64,000 nt of DNA from Lutibacter sp. B2 (GTDB lineage Bacteria; Bacillota; Clostridia; Peptostreptococcales; Thermotaleaceae). This document shows, piece by piece, positions 25,602 through 33,368 of the stretch. The notes beneath the pieces are model-generated. The model worked only from the letters and a program-made list of their open reading frames with translations. It searched no databases and had not been told where the DNA came from. Numbering within the stretch: the first letter of the stretch is position 1; every line of letters begins with the position of its first letter. The DNA lies in the NCBI GenBank assembly GCA_015686845.1, contig JADPRS010000001.1, positions 124,001 through 188,000 on the forward strand. Reading direction: 5' to 3'. The translations under genes were made by a program, and so were the position numbers.

Positions 25602-26327
25602 TTAAACACCACTTTCTTTTATAGCAAATTCATCAAACTTTTTTAAAACAACAAAGTATAATAGGATTGATATTATAAGTAAATAAAAAACAGATAAATA
25701 TACTTCCCACGGTTTTATCCCCCCTGTGGAGGCATTTAATAATATCATAGAGGTTTTTGTGGGAATAACATAGAATATTTTTTTCATACCTTCATTTCTA
25801 ATCATACCCACCTGCTCCAATAATACAGGTGTCATAAATACAAAACTATATGTGATCATCCACATCAATAATCTAGTAAAGTCTTTAGAATAATAAGTAA
25901 ATACAAAACCAATAAGAGAATGAAAAAATGATACCAATACAACTGCACTGAATAACCCTACCATATTGATATTTATTTCTTTAAATAATTTTGCATATAC
26001 ATATAAAATGATTAGTGTCTCAATATTACTAATGCTATTTGCAAAAGTTTTTGCTAAAATATATTCTGCTTTACTAATAGGTGATACCATCAAGGTTTTA
26101 ATAATTCCCTCTTGTTTTTCAAAAAACATAGTCACGCCTATCAGCAATATGGACATAGAAGTAACATCTAAAAAAATAAATAGAGGGAAAATTTGGGTAA
26201 CATCATGTATCCCTGTAAAATGCATAATGCCAATCCAAATCAATGATATAAGTACACTTGCTGCAAGAATATTATATTTCTTCATTCGTTGAATTTCTCC
26301 TAATAATAAGACTAAGAAACTACCCAT
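25602..26327 (-). CDS. ABC exporter permease
   Basis: 241-residue membrane protein with six predicted helices, ABC-2 type, second gene of the exporter operon. LLLGEIQRMKKYNILAASVLISLIWIGIMHF forms the entry helix and FFEKQEGIIKTLMVSPISKAEYILAKT is the typical cytoplasmic coupling segment. It overlaps the ATPase gene by 8 bases and abuts the third gene, indicating translational coupling. It probably pairs with the 24881-25600 product to form a heterodimeric pore. Confidence 0.87.
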   Translation of the reverse strand: MGSFLVLLLGEIQRMKKYNILAASVLISLIWIGIMHFTGIHDVTQIFPLFIFLDVTSMSILLIGVTMFFEKQEGIIKTLMVSPISKAEYILAKTFANSISNIETLIILYVYAKLFKEININMVGLFSAVVLVSFFHSLIGFVFTYYSKDFTRLLMWMITYSFVFMTPVLLEQVGMIRNEGMKKIFYVIPTKTSMILLNASTGGIKPWEVYLSVFYLLIISILLYFVVLKKFDEFAIKESGV

Positions 26328-27174
26328 GCTTTTCCACTCCTGTCACTTTTATAAAAATATCATCAAGGCTTGTCTCTTTACTATGCATCGTAATAATTTC
26401 TTTCGTTTTTATAATCCTCAAAAATTTTTCATTCATGCCTAAATGATTTAAGTCAAAGGATTCTTTCTCTAAAGTTTCATGGTTTTTGTATTCTATATCA
26501 ACTTTTCTCTGTCCATACTTTACTTTCAAATTTTTCACCGTATCAATTTCTGCAATCTTTCCATCTGCCATAAAAGCCACACGATCACACAATTCATCTA
26601 CATCATTCATCAAATGGGTTGTTAATAAAACAGTCCCACCTTTTTGCTTAAATTCTTTTATTATATCTTTTACAATTCTCGCATTTTTAGGATCAAGTCC
26701 GTTGGTGGGTTCATCTAAAAAGAGAATTTTAGGATTATTAAGTAATGCTCTTACAAAGTTCAATCGTCCCTTCATCCCTTTAGAATAATCACTTACCTTT
26801 TTGTTTCTATCATCATAAAGTCCCACTCGTTTCAAAAGATAGTCCGTATTAGCATTTGCTTTGTATAATTTCTTAAAAAAGTTTAAATTTTCATTGGCTG
26901 TAAGCTTAGAAAAGTGCACAGGCATTTCAAAACCCACACCAATTTCTTGATAAAAATTTTTACCATATGATTTTATATCATCTCCCTTATATAGAACTTC
27001 TCCACTGTATTTATGTAAAAGCTTAATCAATATCTTTTGTGTTGTACTTTTCCCTACACCACTAGGACCTAAAAGTCCAAATACTTCTCCTTCTTTAATT
27101 TTAAAGGTTACCCCGTTGATGGTATTTTGTTTATTTTTAGGATACTTAAAAGTTAGATTTTTTACTCCAAACAT
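26320..27174 (-). CDS. ABC exporter ATP-binding protein
   Basis: 284-residue ATPase of the ABC-2 exporter class, first gene of the operon. Walker A GLLGPSGVGKSTTQ lies near residue 38, the signature is YSKGMKGRLNF instead of LSGGQ (common in this exporter class), Walker B is KILFLDEPTNGLDP, and the H-loop is LLTTHLM. A C-terminal domain of about 70 residues follows. The gene is complete, and its 3' end overlaps the first permease gene. Confidence 0.93.
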   Translation of the reverse strand: MFGVKNLTFKYPKNKQNTINGVTFKIKEGEVFGLLGPSGVGKSTTQKILIKLLHKYSGEVLYKGDDIKSYGKNFYQEIGVGFEMPVHFSKLTANENLNFFKKLYKANANTDYLLKRVGLYDDRNKKVSDYSKGMKGRLNFVRALLNNPKILFLDEPTNGLDPKNARIVKDIIKEFKQKGGTVLLTTHLMNDVDELCDRVAFMADGKIAEIDTVKNLKVKYGQRKVDIEYKNHETLEKESFDLNHLGMNEKFLRIIKTKEIITMHSKETSLDDIFIKVTGVEKHG

Positions 27175-27236
27175 TTCTATTCCTCTCTCTATTGTTTTTT
27201 ATTTATAATGCCCATTTCTTAGTATATAGATGCATT

Positions 27237-27268
27237 TAATAATACTTACCTTATAGGTACATACTATA
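27237..27268 (+). promoter_or_regulatory. Candidate forespore (sigma-G type) promoter of splB
   Basis: TAATA (27237-27241) and CATACTATA (27260-27268) with an 18-base spacer resemble the sigma-G elements GNATR and CATNHTA. This fits forespore expression of splB known from Bacillus. It is a pattern match only. Confidence 0.4.
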
Positions 27269-27285
27269 GTATAGAGGTGAAAAAA

Positions 27286-28296
27286 ATGAAATTATTTATA
27301 CCAGACATTGCCTATATAAATCCTAAAAGTTTGAATTATGAAGCAGGAAAAGCTGCTAAAGAATATTTAGAAAAGCAAAATGTTCCTATCGTTCATTCTA
27401 GAAGTGTCTCAATAGAAGGAAACTCCCCTTCTGAAAATTATGTTAAAGCAAAGAAAACTATTTTCATTACTATAAATGCTCAAAAAAAATTAAGAAATTG
27501 TAAACCCTCTGCCGATTATCAATTTTCTCTATCTAGTTCATGCCCAGGTCACTGCGAGTATTGCTATCTACAAACAACACAAGGTGAAAAGCCTTTTATG
27601 AAAGTATTTGTTAATATTGGTGATATACTTGCTGTTATTCAAGAACATATAAATAATAATTTACCTAATATTACTACTTTTGAATGTGGAAGTATCACCG
27701 ATCCAATTGCTCTTGAACATTTAACAGGAAACCTTAAAAAATGTATAGAGTTTTTTGGCAATAGCACAAATGGTAGCCTTAGAATTATTACTAAATATAA
27801 TAATGTAGATTCTTTTTTAAACATAAAGCACAATAGACATACAAAGTTTAGATTTAGTATAAATACTAGATATATAATAGATAAATTTGAACATAACACA
27901 TCTAGTTTTGAAGAGAGAATAGAAGCTGCAAGAAAAATTGCTAGTGCAAACTATCCAATAGGATTTATTATTGCTCCTATTATGATCTATGATAATTGGA
28001 AAAGTGAATATGAAGAATTACTTAATAAATTAAAATCTCAATTAGGAGATTATAATGATCAAATCACCTTCGAACTCATACAGCATAGATTTACAGCTAC
28101 TGCAAAGGAATTGATACTTACTAGATTTCCTAAAACACAACTTGATATGAACGAAGAAAGTAGACAATTAAAATGGGGGCCCTATGGAAAATTTAAATAC
28201 ATTTATCCAAAAGAAAAAAGCAATGAAATGAAAGATTATATTTCACAGCTTATAGGTAAAAACTTCAAAAACGCTAAAATTGAGTATTTCACATAA
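27286..28296 (+). CDS. splB: Spore photoproduct lyase
   Basis: Radical-SAM enzyme that reverses the spore photoproduct thymine dimer in DNA during germination. The product is 336 residues. The iron-sulfur cysteines occur as SSSCPGHCEYCYLQ (CxxxCxxC) near residue 90, and the start KLFIPDIAYINPKSLNYEAGK is typical of SPL. The start is set at ATG 27286, with GAGGTG 7 bases before; the GTG nine bases earlier belongs to that ribosome binding site. It stands alone, divergent from the ABC operon, with a candidate sigma-G promoter. Confidence 0.93.
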   Translation: MKLFIPDIAYINPKSLNYEAGKAAKEYLEKQNVPIVHSRSVSIEGNSPSENYVKAKKTIFITINAQKKLRNCKPSADYQFSLSSSCPGHCEYCYLQTTQGEKPFMKVFVNIGDILAVIQEHINNNLPNITTFECGSITDPIALEHLTGNLKKCIEFFGNSTNGSLRIITKYNNVDSFLNIKHNRHTKFRFSINTRYIIDKFEHNTSSFEERIEAARKIASANYPIGFIIAPIMIYDNWKSEYEELLNKLKSQLGDYNDQITFELIQHRFTATAKELILTRFPKTQLDMNEESRQLKWGPYGKFKYIYPKEKSNEMKDYISQLIGKNFKNAKIEYFT

Positions 28297-28319
28297 AAGG
28301 GGAATAACTATTAAAAGAA

Positions 28320-28352
28320 AAAAATTAAAGGTTAATTTATATGTAAATTAGC
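28320..28352 (-). terminator. Terminator after the SIMPL gene
   Basis: On the minus strand AAAGGCTAATTTA pairs with TAAATTAACCTTT (one mismatch pair) around four bases, followed by AATTTTTTT. It overlaps the stop of the 28348-29046 gene. Confidence 0.7.
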
Positions 28353-29046
28353 CTTTATAAGCAAACACTGCTTTTATATTTGCAATGATTTCAACTTTTC
28401 CTGCTTTAATTGGTGTAGTAGTATCTGGAGATCCTAATGATGGACGTTTATATAAAGGGATATGATCATACCTTTCTTCTGATATTCTAGTAGGCGTTTT
28501 ATTAACTATAACTTGTAATTTGTTCTCGATCACTTCAGCTTTTTCTATAGCATCTTGAATTGCAAGTGTTAATGCTTGACGATAGTATATTGAAGGATTG
28601 GATAAGGTAAAATAAATGTTTTTTACTACATTAGCACCATTTGAAACGGCTGTATCGATTATTTTTCCGGTTTTTTCCAAGTCCCTTATTGTAATTTTAA
28701 AATTGTGTGTAACTTTATAACCTCTAAAAATTTTTTGTCCTTCTATATAGTCATATTGCAAATCAATAGAATAAGCTTCCGTTTCTATATCATCTTCTTT
28801 AATACCCATTTTTTTTAATGAATCAAGCATTCTTGTAGAATCTTTAGCATTCTCTTCTTGAGCAATCTTTAATTCTTTATTTTCTGTTACAACACCTAAA
28901 GTAACAATCGCTATATCTGGTTGAACTTTTATACTTCCTCGTCCTTCTAGCTCCATACTGTATCCACATATATTCGTAGTCCCATGGACATATGGATTAT
29001 AAGGAGGATATTGATTTTGAGATTTGAATGATACCATATTATACAT
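28348..29046 (-). CDS. SIMPL domain (DUF541) protein
   Basis: 232-residue member of the SIMPL/DUF541 family, whose role is unknown although oxidative and envelope stress links are reported for relatives. The family opening GRGSIKVQPDIAIVTLGVVTENKE is clear, as are the later helices (YYRQALTLAIQDAIEKAEVIE) and the C-terminal strand KAGKVEIIANIKAVFAYKG. No signal peptide is seen; the 30-residue N-terminus is rich in Y, P and N. Related proteins usually are exported, so a cytoplasmic or non-classical location is odd. AAAGGAAG precedes the ATG at 29046. Confidence 0.9.
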   Translation of the reverse strand: MYNMVSFKSQNQYPPYNPYVHGTTNICGYSMELEGRGSIKVQPDIAIVTLGVVTENKELKIAQEENAKDSTRMLDSLKKMGIKEDDIETEAYSIDLQYDYIEGQKIFRGYKVTHNFKITIRDLEKTGKIIDTAVSNGANVVKNIYFTLSNPSIYYRQALTLAIQDAIEKAEVIENKLQVIVNKTPTRISEERYDHIPLYKRPSLGSPDTTTPIKAGKVEIIANIKAVFAYKG

Positions 29047-29263
29047 AGTTTTAGCTTCCTTTCTTTTAAAAAAATTCTACCATTCTACATAACAGCCCAT
29101 TTTCAGGAATGATATCTTGTATTTGATAAATTGGAACTGAAAAGTACGGAAAACCCCATGGACGTGGTCCAATATCATATTGTTTATAATAAATGATTAG
29201 ATTCTTATATGCTATATATTATATTCTGCAATCAACATATTGTTACATCACACAATGTAATAC

Positions 29264-29306
29264 ACAAAAAAATATGACAGAGAATCATTCCCCATCATAT
29301 TTTTTA
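29264..29306 (-). terminator. Terminator after the terD-like gene
   Basis: On the minus strand AAAAAATATGA pairs with TCATATTTTTT, with GGGAA/TTCTC extending the stem inside; a strong T run follows. It is 20 bases downstream of the terD-like stop. Confidence 0.85.
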
Positions 29307-29322
29307 TAAAAGCCTACCATTC

Positions 29323-30102
29323 TTACTTTGTTTCTATTCCATAATGATCACAAAGGGCTTTAAGTCCACCGTTAAATCCATTTGCGATAAAATTAATCTT
29401 CCATTCTCCTTTGTACCTATATATTTCAGCAATAACTAAAGAATTTTGTTGAACCAGGTTTTCTGTAAAATTACACCTTATTAATTCTTTTTTATTAGTG
29501 CTGTCTAACATTTTCAAAAAACCATTCGTTACTTGACCAAAATTTCGATTTCTTGATTCTGCTTCATCAATGGTTGCTGTAACAGCTATTTTTTGAATAT
29601 TTGAAGGTATCTTTCCTAAATTAAGCTGTATGATCTCATCAAATGCATTACAAAGTCCTGTATTATGATCAGATTTAAGAACTACACATTCAGAACTGCT
29701 TTTTAAATTATTGTAAAATATAAAATCTTCTTCTTTTGTCTTATTATTTTCATCTACCATAAATAGTGAAATATCTATATCAAACGGAACATTGGATTGT
29801 TGCTCCCACTCTACGCCTATTAATAAATTATTGATATGAGACGTTATTTGATTTAATGAAATTTTCTGTCCCTTAGAAACTTTAAGTACATTACTTGAAT
29901 CAATCTTATTTTGTAATTGTCTATTCTTCTTTTTACTATTGTTTGGCTCTATAGTCTGATTACCATTTTGAATATAATTACTTTTTTTCCCTGTTTCTAT
30001 AGCAATATTAAAATTTTGATAGTTACTCTTTCTACCTGTATCTATGCTAATATTATTATTCGCCTTATTTGTTCTTACCATTGGTTCTATTGTTAAACTC
30101 AA
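29323..30102 (-). CDS. TerD-family protein with repeat-bearing N-terminus
   Basis: 259-residue protein. The C-terminal domain from about residue 75 is TerD-like: VSKGQKISLNQ, LLIGVEWEQQ, FDIDISLFMVDEN, FNEIIQLNLGKIP-like (here FDEIIQLNLGKIP), VTATIDEAESRNRNFGQV and IAEIYRYKGEWKINFIANGFNGGL. TerD proteins bind calcium and take part in tellurite, phage and stress responses. The extra N-terminal part carries two copies of a short unit (SIDTGRKSNYQNFNI and AIETGKKSNYIQNGN), unusual for the family. It is 25 bases behind the AIM24 gene and is probably co-transcribed. No other ter genes are in the window. Confidence 0.85.
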   Translation of the reverse strand: MSLTIEPMVRTNKANNNISIDTGRKSNYQNFNIAIETGKKSNYIQNGNQTIEPNNSKKKNRQLQNKIDSSNVLKVSKGQKISLNQITSHINNLLIGVEWEQQSNVPFDIDISLFMVDENNKTKEEDFIFYNNLKSSSECVVLKSDHNTGLCNAFDEIIQLNLGKIPSNIQKIAVTATIDEAESRNRNFGQVTNGFLKMLDSTNKKELIRCNFTENLVQQNSLVIAEIYRYKGEWKINFIANGFNGGLKALCDHYGIETK

Positions 30103-30127
30103 AACATCACCCTCTTTCTTAATTTTT

Positions 30128-30787
30128 CTAGTCTACAGAAACACCTACGCCACCAATTCTTTCTGCTGGTTGCACAATAACTGTTTCTCCTTTACTATGA
30201 AATTTAAGAAAATAAGATTCTCCTGATGTTTGCCCAATCAAAGTCTTCCAACTTACATCTGCTTCAACAGATGGATCTGTTCCAGTCCAACAAACAACAG
30301 CATCAGGATCAACGACACATGGAGTATCTAAAATAATTGGATTTCCATTACTCATTATTGCAACTTGTGCTCCATCACTCTCACCTGTAAGTGTAGAAGT
30401 GAACATCCCTTTTTGAGATAATACGCCTGCGCCTATAAAACGAATTCCGTATTTAACATTCTCTGTATAAGCAAGTAAATTTTCACTCTCCACCCCTATG
30501 CTTTGCCCTGCTCTTAGGGTTATTACTGTAACATGTTGTGCATTATCTGCAAGATATAATGCGCCTGATCCCACGACTTTCATAATAGGTATATTCTCAC
30601 CTGTTAGTTTTCTTGCAGCAAGCCTTCCTAATGATTGTAATAATCCTTGGTTTTTATTTGTATCTAAAAGAACTTTTTCAAATTTAAACTCGCCTTTATA
30701 AGCTACCATTGCACCTTTCCTTGCATACATTACGCCATTGCCTTCACATACACACGTTAATTCATCTTGGCTTCTTAATTTATACAT
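30128..30787 (-). CDS. AIM24 family protein
   Basis: 219-residue member of the AIM24 (DUF124) family, a tryptophan-RNA-binding-attenuator-like beta fold of unclear function in bacteria. Hallmarks are ARKGAMVAYKGEFKFE, GSGALYLADNAQHVTVITL and GIRFIGAGVLSQKGMFTSTLTGES. The start is put at ATG 30787 (MYKLRSQ), with GGGGGAT in front; seven more upstream codons are possible but lack a ribosome binding site. First gene of a two-gene unit with the TerD-like protein. Confidence 0.88.
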   Translation of the reverse strand: MYKLRSQDELTCVCEGNGVMYARKGAMVAYKGEFKFEKVLLDTNKNQGLLQSLGRLAARKLTGENIPIMKVVGSGALYLADNAQHVTVITLRAGQSIGVESENLLAYTENVKYGIRFIGAGVLSQKGMFTSTLTGESDGAQVAIMSNGNPIILDTPCVVDPDAVVCWTGTDPSVEADVSWKTLIGQTSGESYFLKFHSKGETVIVQPAERIGGVGVSVD

Positions 30788-30919
30788 AAAATATATCCCC
30801 CTTTTCATATGTCTTATTTCATATCATACAAAATCATATACAATTTCAATCATTGCATTTATTTTCTATTCTACACTATTTTCTTATTCTCCTTCTATAA
30901 ATCCATATACTTTACAATA

Positions 30920-31858
30920 CTATTTCAATGCTTTATCAATTAACTTACTATAATTTTTTATTGCAGTATCCTCAGAAGTCAATCCATCATTCCATAATTT
31001 TCCAATTTCTGGCTTATTTGAAAAATAGAGTGCCTTTAAAAGGATCTCCGGTCTATATTCAAAATGTAGAATATCAAAATGACCCCATTTTCCACCCCAG
31101 ACAAAATTATTTTTTTCAAAAATTTGTACAATTTCTCTTGGATAAGACCGTAGTCTCTTGTTACCTTCCTCTCTTGAGGTCCATTTCCAATAATCACTAT
31201 TTGCTCTTTTAAGATCGATTGCTGTACCAAAAGAATGAGGACTTAACCTATTTGTCCCTGCAATAAGACGATAATTAAAAGTACCACTAGTTGGAAATAC
31301 AAAAGAATACGTAGTCTTCATATTTTGTGTCATGGGCACAAGTTCTTTCATAACTACCTGTAAAGCATCTGCTGCTTTATTGTTATGATTAAATGAACAA
31401 TTCTGATATCCAATTTTTACATTTTCAAGATTTAACTTAATCTGTTCCTTAGAACCTCCATAAACCTCTTTTAATAATGAATATACTCTAATACGCCCAG
31501 GATCAAAATCTTTTTCCATTAATTGATGTATATCCGAAATAGGATATATCTGCTCCATCATATCTTGCAGGTCTGGGTTTCCTAATTTTTCTTGAAAGCT
31601 CTTTACTTTTTTGTCATCGTAAAGAATTTGTTTTCCTGATTTCATTACCACATATACCCTACCATCTGTCTTTCTTTCTACATTTTTAATATACTCAGGA
31701 TAAGCCATCATCAAGCATAAAAGATCCCGCTTCATGGTACTATCATAAATCATAGCATCAGGGTTTTTAGAAACCCTATTTTGTAAAGATTCTTTTTCCA
31801 CACATCCACTAATGAGACATATGCTTATAATCATTGTAGAAATAATTAGCTTTTTCAT
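30920..31858 (-). CDS. M15-family peptidase lipoprotein
   Basis: 312-residue secreted lipoprotein with a zinc peptidase domain, probably cleaving peptidoglycan side chains. The signal MKKLIISTMIISICLISGC ends in a lipobox (LISGC). The M15 zinc site is visible as LSPHSFGTAIDL (SxHxxGxAxD) near residue 208 and as GHFDILHFEYRPE near the end. The mid-region is a helical linker. It is usually annotated as a D-alanyl-D-alanine carboxypeptidase or L-Ala-D-Glu endopeptidase; sequence does not decide. Its own unit: AIM24 and uraA are separated by over 100 bases on each side. Confidence 0.9.
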   Translation of the reverse strand: MKKLIISTMIISICLISGCVEKESLQNRVSKNPDAMIYDSTMKRDLLCLMMAYPEYIKNVERKTDGRVYVVMKSGKQILYDDKKVKSFQEKLGNPDLQDMMEQIYPISDIHQLMEKDFDPGRIRVYSLLKEVYGGSKEQIKLNLENVKIGYQNCSFNHNNKAADALQVVMKELVPMTQNMKTTYSFVFPTSGTFNYRLIAGTNRLSPHSFGTAIDLKRANSDYWKWTSREEGNKRLRSYPREIVQIFEKNNFVWGGKWGHFDILHFEYRPEILLKALYFSNKPEIGKLWNDGLTSEDTAIKNYSKLIDKALK

Positions 31859-31928
31859 ATTCTATGCCATCCCTTTATAAAAGTTTTATAAAACAAATTA
31901 TTTTCCCAGGAAATACTCTGTTTTAAAT

Positions 31929-31977
31929 AGTAAAGTTAAAGTTTAAGTTTTGCATTAACTTTAACTTTAACTTTACT
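31929..31977. repeat. Inverted repeat built of AACTTT/AAAGTT hexamers
   Basis: AGTAAAGTTAAAGTT (31929-31943) is exactly inverted as AACTTTAACTTTACT (31963-31977), and each arm consists of tandem AAAGTT or AACTTT hexamers. It lies between the M15 gene's ribosome binding site region and the uraA terminator. No T run follows, so an operator or recombination product is more likely than a terminator. Confidence 0.7.
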
Positions 31978-31984
31978 GTTTTAT

Positions 31985-32026
31985 CAAAAAACCACTTCTT
32001 ATTTATGATTAGAAGTGGTTTTTTGA
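31985..32026 (-). terminator. Terminator after uraA
   Basis: AAAAAACCACTTCT and AGAAGTGGTTTTTT form a 14-bp stem with a 12-base loop just downstream of uraA; T runs are present on both strands. Confidence 0.85.
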
Positions 32027-32034
32027 TATATTTA

Positions 32035-33291
32035 TTATTCTTCATTTTCCCTTATCATATGCAATTTATCAAAAGCTTGAAAAATAAAGCTTAATAAAAT
32101 TGCAATGATTGTAGCTAATGCCATTCCTTTCAGCTCTACTGTACCTATATTAACATGAATTCCACTAATACCAATAATCAAAACGACGGAAGTCAATACT
32201 AAGTTTTTAGAATTACTATAGTCTACTTTTTCTTCTACTAGCATTCTAATACCTGATGATGCAATCACACCAAAGAGCAATAAAGATACGCCTCCCATAA
32301 CGGGCGTTGGAATTGTTTGAATTAAAGCCATTAATTTCCCCACAAAAGACAATAGTATAGATAATATTGCAGCTCCACCAATAACCCAAACACTATACAC
32401 GCCCGTAATAGCCATAACACCAATATTTTCTCCATATGTTGTTACGGGTACTGAACCAAAACATCCTGAAACAATGGTAGATATACCATCTCCCAACAAA
32501 GAACGATGTAGTCCTGGTTTTCTCATTAAATCCTTTTGTACAATATTCCCCGTAACGATAAGATGCCCTATATGTTCTGATATGACCACAAGTGTTGCAG
32601 GTAAAATCACCATAATTGCATCTAATCTAAATTCTGGTTTGTAAAATTTAGGCAGTGCAAACCATGGTGCTTCTATAATCTGCGTAAAATCTACAATATC
32701 AAGACAAATAGATAATATATACCCTGAAATAATCCCAATCAATATAGGAATAACCCCAAAAAATCCTCTAAAAACTACAGACCCAATGGTTACAATTGCA
32801 AATGTGGCCATTGAAACGATGATTGTTTTCGTTTGGAGAATATCAGCTGTAAATCCAGCCATATCTGCTGCAACTGGAGCCAGTTCTAATCCAATCACTG
32901 CAACAATTGCGCCTATGGCAGCTGGTGGAAATACTACATCAATCCAATCTATTCCAACCATACGAATGATTAATGCTACTACTGAAAAAATCACACCAGC
33001 AGCAATAAATCCTCCTAAAACTGTATTGTATCCATATTTTGATAGAACCATTAAACCTGGCGATATAAATGCAAAACTAGACCCTAAAAATGATGGGATC
33101 TTTCCCTTAGTAATCAGTATAAATAACAAAGTTCCTATCCCATTAAATAGTAATACAATAGCTGGATTAATGTTAAATATAGTGGGTACTAGTACCGATG
33201 CACCAAACATTGCAAAAAGATGCTGTACACTTAAAGGGATCGTTTCTAAAATGGGTAATTTTTCTTCTACGTCTACTTTCCTTTTCTTCAT
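32035..33291 (-). CDS. uraA: Uracil permease, NCS2 family
   Basis: 418-residue nucleobase:cation symporter. The N-terminus PLSVQHLFAMFGASVLVPTIF is the family signature of uracil/xanthine permeases, and LVVISEHIGHLIVTGNIV with GSVPVTTYGENIGVMAITGVYSVWV carries the substrate-binding Glu residues seen in UraA. About 14 helices, normal length. Uracil is the likeliest substrate from the QxxQ-free uraA-type motif order, but xanthine is not excluded. AAGGAGCGA precedes the ATG. No PyrR-binding leader could be recognised in the 80 bases upstream. Confidence 0.9.
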   Translation of the reverse strand: MKKRKVDVEEKLPILETIPLSVQHLFAMFGASVLVPTIFNINPAIVLLFNGIGTLLFILITKGKIPSFLGSSFAFISPGLMVLSKYGYNTVLGGFIAAGVIFSVVALIIRMVGIDWIDVVFPPAAIGAIVAVIGLELAPVAADMAGFTADILQTKTIIVSMATFAIVTIGSVVFRGFFGVIPILIGIISGYILSICLDIVDFTQIIEAPWFALPKFYKPEFRLDAIMVILPATLVVISEHIGHLIVTGNIVQKDLMRKPGLHRSLLGDGISTIVSGCFGSVPVTTYGENIGVMAITGVYSVWVIGGAAILSILLSFVGKLMALIQTIPTPVMGGVSLLLFGVIASSGIRMLVEEKVDYSNSKNLVLTSVVLIIGISGIHVNIGTVELKGMALATIIAILLSFIFQAFDKLHMIRENEE

Positions 33292-33327
33292 CCTATCGCT
33301 CCTTTAATTTTGTCTTTCGTTTATTTC

Positions 33328-33362
33328 ACTGAGAAACCCCATCATTCTACAATGGGGTTTTT
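33328..33362. terminator. Hairpin after the clpE-like gene
   Basis: AAACCCCAT and ATGGGGTTT form a stem with a loop of about 8 bases just past the clpE-like stop; the T run is better on the plus strand than on the minus strand. Confidence 0.5.
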
Positions 33363-33368
33363 AAATGT

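Noticed and set aside
29158-29260. Possible small RNA between the SIMPL and terD-like genes
   Set aside because: A short TTACAT/ATGTAA palindrome is present, but no promoter or independent terminator supports a transcript.
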